DNA of 64,000 bases. Origin: Leptospira levettii. Lineage in GTDB: Bacteria; Spirochaetota; Leptospiria; Leptospirales; Leptospiraceae. Under the pieces are notes generated by a model, which was not told where the DNA came from, did no database searches, and was given only the letters and a program-made list of their open reading frames with translations. Positions 39,011-48,432 of this stretch are shown here, one piece after another (the stretch's first letter is position 1; each line of letters begins with the position of its first letter). The stretch spans positions 186,001 to 250,000 of the forward strand of contig NZ_NPDM01000004.1 of NCBI RefSeq assembly GCF_002812085.1, given 5' to 3'. Made by a program: the position numbers and the translations under genes.

Positions 39011-40761
39011 AATAGGCCTGCTAGTTTTAAAAATTCAGTTTCAGCGAGGGAAATTTCTTGTCCAAGTGATTCCCATAGAGATGGGATCTCGGATGTTTTT
39101 TTCGGTTTTTTTAGGGAAGCAAACGAAGAATAAACTTTTACCTTAGGTTCTGTCCCCGAAGGACGAATGGTGAGTTTAGCATTACCTTCCAATTCTACTT
39201 GGATCACATTTGACTTTGGCATTCCTTTGAATACAGAAGTTTTGCTTTTACCTGAAGCCGTTTGTGTTTCATAGTCTAACACTCCCACAACCTTTCTTCC
39301 CCCAATTAACTTTCCAATGAGGTTTTCTTTTCGTAAGGCCTCGATGGATTCTTTGATTTTGGTTTGTCCCGAACTTCCTTCTAAGGTAAGTGAATATAGG
39401 CTTTCGCGGTAAAGTCCATACTTCAGGTAAATTTCATTCAGGTAAGAGAGTAGGTCTCCTTTTTCAGCGAGGATCTCTACAAACAAAAGTGCACTCGAAA
39501 GAGAGTCTTTATCGCGAACAAATGGTACGGGTAAGTATCCATAGGATTCTTCTCCGCCAAATAGAAACAAATTGTTTTTCTTTGTTTCTATTTGTTTCAT
39601 TTCTTCAGCGATGTATTTGAATCCGGTGAGGACATTTTTGATTTTGATTCCATTTTTTTTGGCAATGGCTTCTTGTAAGTCAGTTGTGACAATGGTTTTC
39701 ACTAAGTGGTAAACTTTGCCTTTTGCCTTTTTTTGTTCACAAAGATAAGCCGCCATAATGGAACCAATTTGGTTTCCATTCAGATACTCATATTCCCCAT
39801 CGGACTTGCGAACACCCACTCCCAATCTGTCAGCGTCAGGGTCTGTGGCAATGAACACTTCTGCTTTTTTCTTTTTAGCATGAAACTCACATAAGGCGAG
39901 AGCATCCTTTTCTTCTGGGTTTGGGTATTTGACCGTTGGAAATTCGCCATCTGGTTTTTTTTGTTCTGGTACTAAAAACACAGATTTGTATCCAAAAAAG
40001 GATAACATCTCTTTCATATATTCCCCACCTGTCCCATGTAACGGAGAGTATACGATTTTTAAGTTGGTACGAGTTTTTGGTTTTGCTTTGGACTGGATTT
40101 TTGCTTTTTTTAATTCTTTTAAGTAACTTTTAAAACAATCAGTTCCCACCGACTTCACAAATTTTTTATAAACTTTGTCTGTTTTGGAAAGCATTGGGAT
40201 GGAAGTCCAATCTTCAATTTCACCAATTCGTTTGATGATGAGTGCATCGTCTGGTGGGACAAGTTGTCCTCCATCAGCAAGATAAGCTTTGAATCCGTTG
40301 TATTCAGGAGGATTATGAGAAGCAGTGATGACAATTCCACCACTTGCTTTGTAATACCGAATGGCATACGATAAAAGTGGGGTAGGTGTTACCTTAGGGA
40401 ATAAATGAACGGTAACTCCAAGGGTAGCACCAATGCCTGCAGAAAGTTCAGCGAATTCTTTAGATAACCTTCGGGAATCATAAGCAATGACAATTGATGG
40501 TTTTTCTTTTGTGTCTCTTAGATAACTTAAAAAACCTAGAGCAGCACGACCCACTGTATAGAGGTTCATTTTGCCTATTCCATTTCCGATTTTCCCTCGG
40601 ATCCCTCCCGTACCAAAACTGAGAGGGTGTGCATATGAATCGACGAGTTCCGAGGTGATTCCTTTTTGCCAATCTTCGTATGCCTTTTTGGCTTCGGATT
40701 GGATTTCTGTAGAAAAAGGTGATTTCGTCCAAGATAGGATATTGTCTTCTGGTTTCAACAT
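39007..40761 (-). CDS. Phosphoglucomutase/phosphomannomutase-family enzyme
   Basis: The 584-residue alpha-D-phosphohexomutase has GTGGIRGKIGNG near the N-terminus, the phosphoserine loop VITASHNPPEYNGFKAY, the Mg loop ATDPDADRLGVGV, the sugar-binding LFGGEESYGYL and the C-terminal phosphate loop RPSGTEPKVKVYSS. The length and motifs match the long PGM2-like group that interconverts hexose-1- and hexose-6-phosphates, with phosphopentomutase activity also known in the group. It heads the minus operon and overlaps argD by 4 bases. Confidence 0.94.
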
Positions 40762-40807
40762 AGCTTACATACTAATCTTTTGAAGCTAAGTTGTCTGGAA
40801 ATCAATT

Positions 40808-41896
40808 TTGGAACCAAGAGAATTTTTCATAGAAGATAGACTGGAACGATTCCGTCTGAACGCATTTTGTAATTTAGGGGAAAGTGGGCTATCTCACTTT
40901 ACGATGGAGGAAATGCTTTCCATGGCGGGTCTTCATTGGAAAGATCTTTCTCAAATTCCGATGTATGATGCACCAAACCAAGGCTCATACGACCTCCGTT
41001 TGGCCATTGCCAATTTGTATCCAGGTGTTTCACCTGAAGAAGTGCTTGTGACAACGGGAACGGGTGAGGCCTTGTACATTGTTTTCCAACTTTTGGTGAA
41101 ACCGAAAGATTCCCTTGCTCTCGTTTGGCCAGCTTTCCAAGCCTTGTATGAAATCCCAAAAATGCTAGGTGCTAACATCCTCCCAATTCCCTATACAAAT
41201 GCTTTTTCCGCATCTACTTGGGAGGGAATCGAAGCCGATCTCTATTTGATCAACCACCCTCACAATCCGTCTGGTATGACGTTTGCCACAAACGAGTGGG
41301 ACTCACTTCTCAAACTCTTACAACGAAAAAAGAAAACAGTAGTGTTCGATGAACATTACCGATTTTTACCAAAAGGTGGGGGAATGGGGAAAACAGGAGT
41401 GGATCCCAAACAAAAATTTTACGGAACAGGTTCTTTTACGAAATGTTTTGGTGTAACAGGACTTAGGGTAGGATGGCTCATCGCAGACAAAGACTTTATC
41501 AAACGAGCACGGTCGTTTAAGGATTATCTCACACACACGGTGAACCCTCTCTCTGAACGAATTGCACTTGGGCTTCTCAAGGAAAAAGAAACTTTCCTTC
41601 CAAACATTCAAACACGTGTTCAAAATAATATAGATCATTTTACTTCTGTTTGGCGAGAGTTCCCAAAGGTAGAATTTTTTTCCCCACCAGAAGGTGGTCT
41701 TGTTGGTTGGTTACAAATCCAAAATAGTATCAGATCTGAAGACTACGCAGACAAACTGTTTGATCGCACAGGTGTGTTTGTTTTACCTGGATCCAATTTT
41801 GAAATGGAAGGATTCCTTCGGATTGGTTTTGGTGCAAAGGAAGATGTGTTTTTAGAAGGACTAAAACGGTGGAAATCATGTACGGATCTCATTTAA
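40808..41896 (+). CDS. Class I/II PLP-dependent aminotransferase
   Basis: The 362-residue fold-type I enzyme has an N-terminal substrate segment (NLGESGLSHFT), a PLP-binding TTGTGEALY, the NPSG motif in LINHPHNPSGMTF, VFDEHYRFLP with the pyridine-contacting Asp, and the Schiff-base Lys in GSFTKCFGVTGLRVGW. Substrate specificity is not evident. The frame opens with TTG at 40808; no ATG precedes the conserved region, so a non-ATG start seems real but the exact point is uncertain. It overlaps the exonuclease gene. Confidence 0.88.
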   Translation: MEPREFFIEDRLERFRLNAFCNLGESGLSHFTMEEMLSMAGLHWKDLSQIPMYDAPNQGSYDLRLAIANLYPGVSPEEVLVTTGTGEALYIVFQLLVKPKDSLALVWPAFQALYEIPKMLGANILPIPYTNAFSASTWEGIEADLYLINHPHNPSGMTFATNEWDSLLKLLQRKKKTVVFDEHYRFLPKGGGMGKTGVDPKQKFYGTGSFTKCFGVTGLRVGWLIADKDFIKRARSFKDYLTHTVNPLSERIALGLLKEKETFLPNIQTRVQNNIDHFTSVWREFPKVEFFSPPEGGLVGWLQIQNSIRSEDYADKLFDRTGVFVLPGSNFEMEGFLRIGFGAKEDVFLEGLKRWKSCTDLI

Positions 41897-42636
41897 GACA
41901 AAGCCTACAACTCTTTCCTGGCATCGGCGAAAAAAAAGAAAAACAATTGTTTGGTGCTCAGGTGTATGATTGGACATCTCTCATCCAATACCAAAAAACA
42001 ACAAATGATCCCCTTTTGCCTTCTGTATCCATACTAGAAGAACGTTTGGAACAATTGGAAACGGAATTCCAAGAAGCAAATTTTACTTTTTTCACAAATG
42101 AACTTCCAAACCTTGAGTATTGGAGGTTATGGCAAAACTTTCCAGAACGATTTTGTTTTTTAGACATTGAGACCACAGGGATATCTGAGTCTTCAGTGAC
42201 AACGGTTGTGAGTCTGTTTCAAAACGAAACCATTCGTACCTTTGAACGAGGAAAAGACTTAGAATTTTTATTTGATTCCATTTTTCCTGAAGACATCATC
42301 GTTACCTATAATGGCAGGAGATTTGATATTCCCTTTTTAGAAAGAGAATTCCACTACCGTGTGAAAAATCCACAATTGGATCTGATGAATCTCTTACATT
42401 CCATTGGGATCAAAGGGGGCTTAAAAAAATCAGAAATCCAACTAGGCCTCGTGCGACCAGAAGCCATTGCGGGGATGGATGGAAGGGAAGCACCACTACT
42501 TTGGTATTCCTACCAACAAACAAACAATAAAGATGCACTTGAAAAACTAATCGCGTATAACAGAGAAGATACGAAAAACCTTAAAATTGTATTAGAGAAA
42601 ACAATTGATTTGTTAACTGAGAACCGACTTTTTTAG
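41878..42636 (+). CDS. YprB-like RNase H-fold exonuclease domain protein
   Basis: The 252-residue protein has the DEDD exonuclease pattern: FLDIETTGI near residue 93, VTYNGRRFDIPFL near residue 142, a DLMNLLH segment, and YNREDTKNL near the C-terminus. This is the ribonuclease H-like YprB group, for which function is not established. The N-terminal 80 residues contain a PGIGEKKEKQL helix-hairpin-like segment. ATG 41878 is preferred to GTG 41869 because ggtgga lies just upstream. It starts inside the aminotransferase gene (19-base overlap) and overlaps the convergent CBS gene by 4 bases. Confidence 0.85.
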   Translation: MYGSHLRQSLQLFPGIGEKKEKQLFGAQVYDWTSLIQYQKTTNDPLLPSVSILEERLEQLETEFQEANFTFFTNELPNLEYWRLWQNFPERFCFLDIETTGISESSVTTVVSLFQNETIRTFERGKDLEFLFDSIFPEDIIVTYNGRRFDIPFLEREFHYRVKNPQLDLMNLLHSIGIKGGLKKSEIQLGLVRPEAIAGMDGREAPLLWYSYQQTNNKDALEKLIAYNREDTKNLKIVLEKTIDLLTENRLF

Positions 42637-43064
42637 TGTGGGCCGTACATATACTCTCTGAGGATATGCATCTCGGCTTCGGTTTTACTGAGTTTTGTTT
42701 TGACGGCATCCCCAATGGAAATGAGTCCAATGATCTTATCACCATCTAATACTGGCATGTGGCGAAATCGTTTTGTGATCATATTTTTTAAAATATCATC
42801 CACATCTTCGTCTGGACCTGCAACCGTGAGTTGAGTGGTCATCACGTCTTTTAATTTGATTTTATCCAAATTAGCATGGTCTTTGGCAACCACACGCATT
42901 AGGTCTCTCTCTGTAAAGATACCAACAAGTTTTCCTTGGAAGGTCACAATGAGTGATCCGACTTTGGCACCCACCATCATCTGAGTGGCTTCCAAAACAT
43001 TTCTATCTTCTTCGATGGAAAGAACGGAGGAGGCTTTGTCTTTGAGGATTTCTTTTACGGACAT
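42633..43064 (-). CDS. CBS-domain pair protein
   Basis: The 143-residue protein is a tandem pair of CBS domains: about 10-65 with VGSLIVTFQGKLVGIFTERDLMRVV, given here in part, and about 75-130 with FRHMPVLDGDKIIGLISIGDAV. CBS pairs bind adenosine nucleotides and regulate attached or partner proteins. No effector domain is fused, so it acts as a stand-alone sensor. A HMPVLD/ERDLMR type is common next to diverse genes and does not reveal the partner. Confidence 0.92.
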   Translation of the reverse strand: MSVKEILKDKASSVLSIEEDRNVLEATQMMVGAKVGSLIVTFQGKLVGIFTERDLMRVVAKDHANLDKIKLKDVMTTQLTVAGPDEDVDDILKNMITKRFRHMPVLDGDKIIGLISIGDAVKTKLSKTEAEMHILREYMYGPH

Positions 43065-43139
43065 GACACACTTGGTGTAACGGAATTCGGGGAGATAGCA
43101 AGAAATTTTTAAAAGAGGAGGGAAGAGAAAACGGGTTTT

Positions 43140-43212
<73 letters not shown>

Positions 43213-43223
43213 GTTTCTTTTCT

Positions 43224-43297
43224 TGGGCCTGACAAGACTTGAACTTGTGACCCCTCGCTTATCAAGCGAGTGCTCTAACCAACTGAGCTACAGGCCC
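43224..43297 (-). tRNA. tRNA-Ile (anticodon GAT)
   Basis: This is a 74-base cloverleaf on the minus strand. The acceptor GGGCCTG pairs with CAGGCCC, the anticodon loop TTGATAA sits in a CTCGC/GCGAG stem, and the T-loop region is AGTTCAAGTCT. The discriminator is A with no encoded CCA. It is upstream of tRNA-Ala in the same transcript direction. Confidence 0.96.
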
Positions 43298-43376
43298 GGG
43301 ATACGAACAGTATTTTTCGAGAGGGGTCTATGGGCAATCTTTTTTTGGGATTATTTTGCAAACCCCAAGAGAATTT

Positions 43377-44549
43377 TCATTCGGTGATTTCTAAGATCAA
43401 ATCATCTAACAAAAGTAATGCTTCCTTTTTCCATTGGAAAACTCCACTTACGATGGAACAGAGCCCTTGTTTTTCCCATTTATGAATGGTTTCAATGTAT
43501 TTGGTTTGTGTAGGAAGTTCTAAATAGGTTTGAAAAAACTCTAAATATTGAAACGGAGAAAATAACCGAAAGAGTGTGAGGGCAAGTTCCGTGTTTGGGG
43601 TTGCCTCTTCATATTGATTTTTAGGAGGTTTTTTTTGGTAGGTCATCGCATTTCTTGGATTCCCATACCGAGAACCTTCGATAAAGCCATGGGCACCGGG
43701 TCCAATTCCAAGATAGGGTTCATAGGTCCAATACTTAAGGTTGTGTTTGGATTCGAAACCTGGTTTGGCATAATTGGAAACTTCATACCATCGGTATCCA
43801 TTTTTTTCCATTAACTCTGGTAAGGTGAGTAAAATTTCTGATTGGATCTTCTCTTCGGGTTCACTTTTTTTGCGATCCTTTACATCTCGTGAATACTGGG
43901 TCCCTTTTTCCAATGTGAGAGAATACAAACTTAAATGGGGTAAACCCGCTTCTAAAAAATATGCTAAGTCGGAAAAAAAATCAGACTCTTGTAAACCTGG
44001 AATTCCATACATCAAATCAATTCCCACACGTTTAATGGGGGAACTTGTCAAGGTGCAAAGAAGAGAGTCATATTTTTCTTTGTCATAATGCCTTCCCAAA
44101 AATTCCAAACCAATTGGATTACGTGTTTGTACACCCACATTCACACGGTTGATCCCAATCTTTGCATACTCGTCGAGTAAGTTTGGACTAAGGTCTTCTG
44201 GGTTTACTTCGATCGAGATTTCGGTTTCTTTGGCAAACTCAAATTCGGATCGAAGGAAGTGGAGGAAGTTTACCCAATGTTTTGTTGTTGCCTTTGATGG
44301 TGTCCCACCTCCGAAAAAAACAGTATCAATGGTTTTGTTTTTTAAGTTCGGAAAATGAGAGATTCGTTCTAATACTTCTTTTTGGTAAGAAGAAAAGAGC
44401 GACATTTCATCGTTAGCTGGTCCACTTCCAATTCCTTCTGAATAAAAATCACAATAATCACATTTTTTGAAACAATAGGGAAAATGTACATAGATCCCCA
44501 AAAAGGAATTTCTGACTTGCCAGATGGTTTCATTTGTTGTTTGTTTCAT
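43377..44549 (-). CDS. hemW: Radical SAM HemW (coproporphyrinogen III oxidase-like)
   Basis: The 390-residue protein has the radical SAM cluster motif C-x3-C-x2-C in HFPYCFKKCDYCDFYS, then GGGTPS, the SAM-binding EVNPEDL, NVGVQTRN and DLMYGIPGLQ, and a C-terminal HemN_C region. HemW-type proteins are heme chaperones, not true oxidases; the Cys that follows in CDF, not CGC, agrees with HemW. The start is unclear: the ATG at 44549 lies 3 bases from the divergent gene's ATG, and a TTG just before GIYVHF is an alternative. Confidence 0.9.
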   Translation of the reverse strand: MKQTTNETIWQVRNSFLGIYVHFPYCFKKCDYCDFYSEGIGSGPANDEMSLFSSYQKEVLERISHFPNLKNKTIDTVFFGGGTPSKATTKHWVNFLHFLRSEFEFAKETEISIEVNPEDLSPNLLDEYAKIGINRVNVGVQTRNPIGLEFLGRHYDKEKYDSLLCTLTSSPIKRVGIDLMYGIPGLQESDFFSDLAYFLEAGLPHLSLYSLTLEKGTQYSRDVKDRKKSEPEEKIQSEILLTLPELMEKNGYRWYEVSNYAKPGFESKHNLKYWTYEPYLGIGPGAHGFIEGSRYGNPRNAMTYQKKPPKNQYEEATPNTELALTLFRLFSPFQYLEFFQTYLELPTQTKYIETIHKWEKQGLCSIVSGVFQWKKEALLLLDDLILEITE

Positions 44550-44552
44550 GTG

Positions 44553-45035
44553 ATGAAAGGTATTTCGATTCCTTTATTTTTTGTATTGGCCATATCTAAT
44601 ACGATTCTTTCTCAGACTCTTGTGGAACCAAACCAAAACTTTTTATGGGAATCGTTTTCATTTCAATTTCCAGAACCTGTTGTTGTCAAAACAGAGTCCA
44701 CTAGCCAAAAAAAACTCACGATTTATCCAGCCAAACGAGATGGATTTTTTATGGTAGTCAGGATATTGCCCTGGAGTGAACCGATGACTGACAAAAACCT
44801 TTGGGTTGGGTCCGTTTTTCATAATCCGATCGAGCCAAAACAATATGAAAGAGTCATACTAGGCAAAACCTTCCAAGTATATGAGGCAGGCCAAGTTCGA
44901 AACCAAAATGCGTTGCGTAACCAAGTTTGGGTGCGAATGGATGCGAAACCATACCTTTGGATTTGGATCCAATGGAAATCCGATCGTAAGGACCTTGCCG
45001 ATTTTTTTGAATCCAACCGCTTTCTTACGCTTTAA
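44553..45035 (+). CDS. Exported protein of unknown function
   Basis: From ATG 44553 this is a 160-residue protein with a signal peptide (KGISIPLFFVLAISNTILSQ). The mature part is about 135 residues, aromatic-rich and beta-like, with SFSFQFPEPVVV and a late YLWIWIQW. I do not recognise the family. The frame extends back to 44484, but that region is hemW coding sequence on the other strand. It is divergent from hemW with only 3 bases between start codons, so promoters must lie inside coding sequence. tRNA(CAT) follows 61 bases later. Confidence 0.65.
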   Translation: MKGISIPLFFVLAISNTILSQTLVEPNQNFLWESFSFQFPEPVVVKTESTSQKKLTIYPAKRDGFFMVVRILPWSEPMTDKNLWVGSVFHNPIEPKQYERVILGKTFQVYEAGQVRNQNALRNQVWVRMDAKPYLWIWIQWKSDRKDLADFFESNRFLTL

Positions 45036-45096
45036 TGACCAGTCACTTGTTTTGTGCTTGTCTCTCCTTATTTCCTCGAAAGATTGGAAGTCAGTG

Positions 45097-45170
45097 GGGC
45101 CTATAGCTCAGTTGGTTAGAGCAGCAGACTCATAATCTGCGGGTCGAAGGTTCGAGCCCTTCTGGGCCCA
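45097..45170 (+). tRNA. tRNA with CAT anticodon (Met elongator or Ile2)
   Basis: This is a 74-base cloverleaf. The acceptor GGGCCTA pairs with TGGGCCC, the D-arm is AGCTCAGTTGGTTAGAGC, the anticodon loop CTCATAA lies between GCAGA and TCTGC, and the T-arm is GAAGGTTCGAGCCCTTC. There is no encoded CCA. The acceptor and GGTCGAAGGTTCGAG pattern resemble tRNA-Ile2, whose C34 becomes lysidine, but elongator tRNA-Met cannot be excluded. It is not the initiator, since the anticodon stem lacks three G-C pairs. Confidence 0.93.
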
Positions 45171-45196
45171 CAAAACAGGAAAGGGAACGATATTGT

Positions 45197-45772
45197 ATGG
45201 AGTTTTATGAAGTAAAAATTTCTGATATCAGCCTGACCAATGTTGGTTTTGCCGTTTTCCTACGCCCAAAGGATTCGGAAGACAAACGTGTGGTTCCGAT
45301 TTTCATTGGACCCCTCGAAACCCATTCGATCACTACCGTCATTGATGGTACAAAACCACCACGACCTATGACACATGATTTGATGTTGTACATGTTAACT
45401 TCACTTGGTGCCACAGTTCTAAAAATCACAATTGAAGAGATTGTAGATAGTACGTTTTATGCAAAAATCCAACTGCGCCGAGATGAAGAAATCATCACTT
45501 TGGATGCAAGGCCTTCTGACTCAATTGCCCTTGCTTTACGAGCGAATGCACCGATCTTTATCGCAAAATCTGTGTTAGATGAGACGGGAATCATCATGAA
45601 AGAAGATGAAATCCAAGGGGAAAACATCTCTTCTGAGAAAAAAATCCAAGCCCTTCCTAAATCGAACCTTCAGATTTTAGAAGAGACTTTGGAAAATGCT
45701 CTCAAAACCGAAGATTATGAAACTGCCGCAAAAATTCGCGACCAAATCAAAAAACTCATCGAAAACAGTTGA
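45197..45772 (+). CDS. Bifunctional nuclease (BFN/DUF151) domain protein with UVR tail
   Basis: The 191-residue protein begins with a BFN domain (about 1-135) containing VPIFIGPLETHSI, RPMTHDLM and DARPSDSIALALRANAPIF, the family signature. BFN proteins have been reported with nuclease activity in plants; the bacterial role is unclear. After a charged linker, the C-terminus has the UVR-type motif EDYETAAKIRDQI near residues 173-185. BFN-UVR fusions are widespread. It lies 26 bases after the tRNA gene. Confidence 0.9.
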   Translation: MEFYEVKISDISLTNVGFAVFLRPKDSEDKRVVPIFIGPLETHSITTVIDGTKPPRPMTHDLMLYMLTSLGATVLKITIEEIVDSTFYAKIQLRRDEEIITLDARPSDSIALALRANAPIFIAKSVLDETGIIMKEDEIQGENISSEKKIQALPKSNLQILEETLENALKTEDYETAAKIRDQIKKLIENS

Positions 45773-45824
45773 TTCGGTATAACTGAATCAACCTGACCAT
45801 CATCTTGGTCGTCAATCAGACCAA
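45769..45824 (+). terminator. Two successive hairpins after the BFN-UVR gene
   Basis: TTGATTC (45769-45775) with GAATCAA (45785-45791) and TTGGTC (45805-45810) with GACCAA (45819-45824) form two perfect stems just past the stop. Neither has a real T tract, so termination is only one possibility. The rest of the gap to 45961 shows nothing else clear. Confidence 0.35.
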
Positions 45825-45961
45825 AAGCCAAGTCAATGAACCGATTTAACTATGTCCCATAGAAATCGAAAGAGGTGGAATTTTTTTATTGTAATCCCCG
45901 TTTTTCCTTCGTAAACTTGGAATCCAAAATCTAGGGTTTATCCCTTCGATAGGAATGTTGT

Positions 45962-46327
45962 ATGGAAAAATTGGTTATGGATGTCGTAAACGCTGGAATC
46001 GCATTGTTTCGTTCTGGTGAAGAAAAATTAAAAACTGCAGTTGTGGATTTAGAAAAAGTCTATAATGAGTTAAAATCAAAAGGGGAACTTGATAAATCAG
46101 CGGAAACTCAAAAAATCCGTGACCTATTGAGTAAAACCATTGCTGATGCGCAAGGTGCGCTTGGAAAAACTAACGCAAGTTATGATGAAATTGTGACAAA
46201 ATTACAAACAAACTACCAATCAATTTACCAACAAATTGATACTGCAATCCCTCCTCAAGTGAAAGAGAAGTTGAAACAAACGTTAGATGAACTAAAAGTT
46301 CTAATCGACAAAGCAAAATCAAAATAG
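45962..46327 (+). CDS. Phasin-like coiled-coil protein
   Basis: The 121-residue protein is almost entirely amphipathic helix. The opening MEKLVMDVVNAGIALFRSGEEKL and repeated Leu/Ile heptads recall phasin-related proteins, which coat polyhydroxyalkanoate granules; only the first part is quoted here. There is no signal peptide or membrane segment. The call is by overall pattern and is tentative; a general coiled-coil scaffold is also possible. A ribosome-binding site (agga) lies upstream, and a strong terminator follows. Confidence 0.6.
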   Translation: MEKLVMDVVNAGIALFRSGEEKLKTAVVDLEKVYNELKSKGELDKSAETQKIRDLLSKTIADAQGALGKTNASYDEIVTKLQTNYQSIYQQIDTAIPPQVKEKLKQTLDELKVLIDKAKSK

Positions 46328-46355
46328 TAGTTTCAAGAAATTGATGAAAATCACC

Positions 46356-46387
46356 AAAAGCCACAGAGTTTTCTGTGGCTTTTTTTA
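46356..46387 (+). terminator. Rho-independent terminator after the phasin-like gene
   Basis: AAAAGCCACAGA (46356-46367) pairs with TCTGTGGCTTTT (46372-46383) across a 4-base loop and runs into a T tract. Confidence 0.9.
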
Positions 46388-46410
46388 TTTGTTCTCAGAG
46401 AGTAGCCCTG

Positions 46411-47691
46411 ATGAGTCAGTCTCCTAGAAAAATACAATTCATTCTGTTTTTAATTGTTTTTACCGATATGATGGGGTTTTCCCTTTTGTTTCCTCTGTTC
46501 CCAAAGACCTTAGAGTTTTTTCTATCAAAAGGAGACGATAGTTTCTTTCGAACATTTTATTCATTCGCAAATATCTTATCATTTGGTGGTGAAACCAAAT
46601 ACACCTTTGTATTGTTTGGTGGAATTTTAGGAAGTATTTATAGTTTTTTACAATTTTTAGCGGCACCTGTTTGGGGTAGGTTGTCAGACCATTCTGGAAG
46701 GCGTGCCATATTACTTTTAACAACCTTTGGAAATACCTTAGGGTATGTGTTATGGTTGTTTTCTTCCCAATTTTGGATGTTTGTGGTAAGCCGAGTCATC
46801 ACAGGGATGATGGGAGGAAATTTATCTGTCGCATCTGCTGCAATGGCTGACCAAACGGACGAAAAATCAAGGGCCGCTGGAATGGGATTTTTAGGAGCAG
46901 GGATTGGCCTTGGTTTTGTGATGGGCCCACTTCTTGGTGGCATTAGTTCCCAATGGACGTTTATGGATTCACTCTACCAGGAAGGGACCTTTGTGATTTT
47001 CCCTGCGTCTGCATTTTTTTCCATTTTAGTTTCATTAGTTTCTATGGTGCTTGTGTATTTGTTTTTACCTGCCACCAAACCAGAGAAAGTTCAAGAAAAA
47101 GAGATCCATCCATTTTTATCCTTAAAGAAAATCGAATCTAGAAATTTGGTTCGGATTTCCTTACTCAATCTTTTGTTTGTATTAAGTTTTTCTGGATTTG
47201 AATTTGTTGTGAATTTTTTTCTTTCCGATACCTTTCAGTTTTCCCCCAAACAAATCGGATTTACGTTTTTGTACATTGGAATCATCATCATACTGGTGCA
47301 AGGTGGTGTTGTGCGACGTTTGTCTGGCAAAATTTCAGAAAAGAAAATTTCACTTTATGGTGGGGTTTTAGTGGTATTGGGAATGGCCCTTCTCGTGTTT
47401 TTTGGAACTGAATCTATCGGGTTATTTGTTTCGCTTTTCTTTTTAGCATTTGGAAGTGCCCTAGTGAATCCAGGGCTTTCTTCTTTTGCTTCTTTAGAGA
47501 GTGGTAAAGGGGATCTAGGAAGGTCACTTGGACTCTTTCGGAGTTTTGGATCCTTGGGTAGAGCCGTTTCTCCAATCGTCTTTTCTTTGTTATACTTTCA
47601 GAAAGGACCTAGTTTTGCCTTTTTTGTTTCCTTACTCCTTCTCTGTGGGTTTACGATTTTACTCGGGAAACAAAAAGAACGAACCACTTAG
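46411..47691 (+). CDS. Major facilitator superfamily transporter (TetA/DHA1-like)
   Basis: The 426-residue inner-membrane protein has about 12 membrane helices. The loop 2-3 signature of MFS drug/H+ antiporters is present, GRLSDHSGRRAILL near residue 95, as are DMMGFSLLFPLFP in helix 1 and a motif-C-like GAGIGLGFVMGPLLGG in helix 5. It probably exports a small molecule by proton exchange; the substrate is unknown. ATG 46411 is chosen because the upstream frame runs through the preceding terminator. The end overlaps the convergent ACT gene by 4 bases. Confidence 0.9.
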   Translation: MSQSPRKIQFILFLIVFTDMMGFSLLFPLFPKTLEFFLSKGDDSFFRTFYSFANILSFGGETKYTFVLFGGILGSIYSFLQFLAAPVWGRLSDHSGRRAILLLTTFGNTLGYVLWLFSSQFWMFVVSRVITGMMGGNLSVASAAMADQTDEKSRAAGMGFLGAGIGLGFVMGPLLGGISSQWTFMDSLYQEGTFVIFPASAFFSILVSLVSMVLVYLFLPATKPEKVQEKEIHPFLSLKKIESRNLVRISLLNLLFVLSFSGFEFVVNFFLSDTFQFSPKQIGFTFLYIGIIIILVQGGVVRRLSGKISEKKISLYGGVLVVLGMALLVFFGTESIGLFVSLFFLAFGSALVNPGLSSFASLESGKGDLGRSLGLFRSFGSLGRAVSPIVFSLLYFQKGPSFAFFVSLLLLCGFTILLGKQKERTT

Positions 47692-48311
47692 AGAAAAGAT
47701 TCTAATTTAGCACGTAACATGGGGAACATGAGTTTTTCATCTAACTTCTCTCCTGTGAGAGAAGTACGGAGTAAAAAACTATCTCGAATTTTCCCATCAA
47801 AACTATTTGCAGTAAAACTAATGATATCAATTCCCAAATGATACAACGCTTCTGTAATTTGGAATAAAATCCCAGGAGTGTCTTTCATTCGTAAATCCAT
47901 GACTGTAAAGTCAGAAGAAATGGGATTGTAGAGTTTAAGAGAGGCTTCTGAGTCTCCAATTTTACGAACAAGGATTTCTTCTTTTGCATTTTCACGCAGG
48001 TACATCGCTACCGATTTGCCTTCATAAAATAGAGCATATAAATCAGAACGAATCTGGGACAGGAGACTTTCTGTCATCTCAGCACCATCCCAACTGCGGA
48101 TCACAAATAAGTCCTGGACATGCCCATCACTAGCGGTCTCTGCGACGGCTTCCAAAATATCCCAGCGGTGGTTGAAAAGAACCGAAGTCACTCGGTACAA
48201 AATCCCCAAATCATCTTGGGAAAGGGAGATTTTCAGGAGAGTTGTGTCCTTTCTTGGGACACAGGATATATGGAGGATCGGTTTTTTGATTTCTTGTATG
48301 ACTTGTGCCAT
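47688..48311 (-). CDS. Tandem ACT-domain protein (GlnD C-terminus-like)
   Basis: The 207-residue protein holds two ACT domains: about 25-100 with DDLGILYRVTSVLFNHRWDI and about 130-205 with DTPGILFQITEALYHLGIDI. This matches the C-terminal sensor half of GlnD, where the ACT pair binds glutamine, but no nucleotidyltransferase or HD domain is present. It may sense an amino acid and act on a partner. No partner is obvious nearby. Confidence 0.88.
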   Translation of the reverse strand: MAQVIQEIKKPILHISCVPRKDTTLLKISLSQDDLGILYRVTSVLFNHRWDILEAVAETASDGHVQDLFVIRSWDGAEMTESLLSQIRSDLYALFYEGKSVAMYLRENAKEEILVRKIGDSEASLKLYNPISSDFTVMDLRMKDTPGILFQITEALYHLGIDIISFTANSFDGKIRDSFLLRTSLTGEKLDEKLMFPMLRAKLESFL

Positions 48312-48432
48312 AACGCTCTCCTAAAATTTTTGCATTTTGCTTAGAACTTAAACAATCCGTGCCAGGAAATGCCTGCACTGGTTCTAAAACGGAATCAATC
48401 CATAAGATGCAAAAAGAATGCCAAAGACTCGT

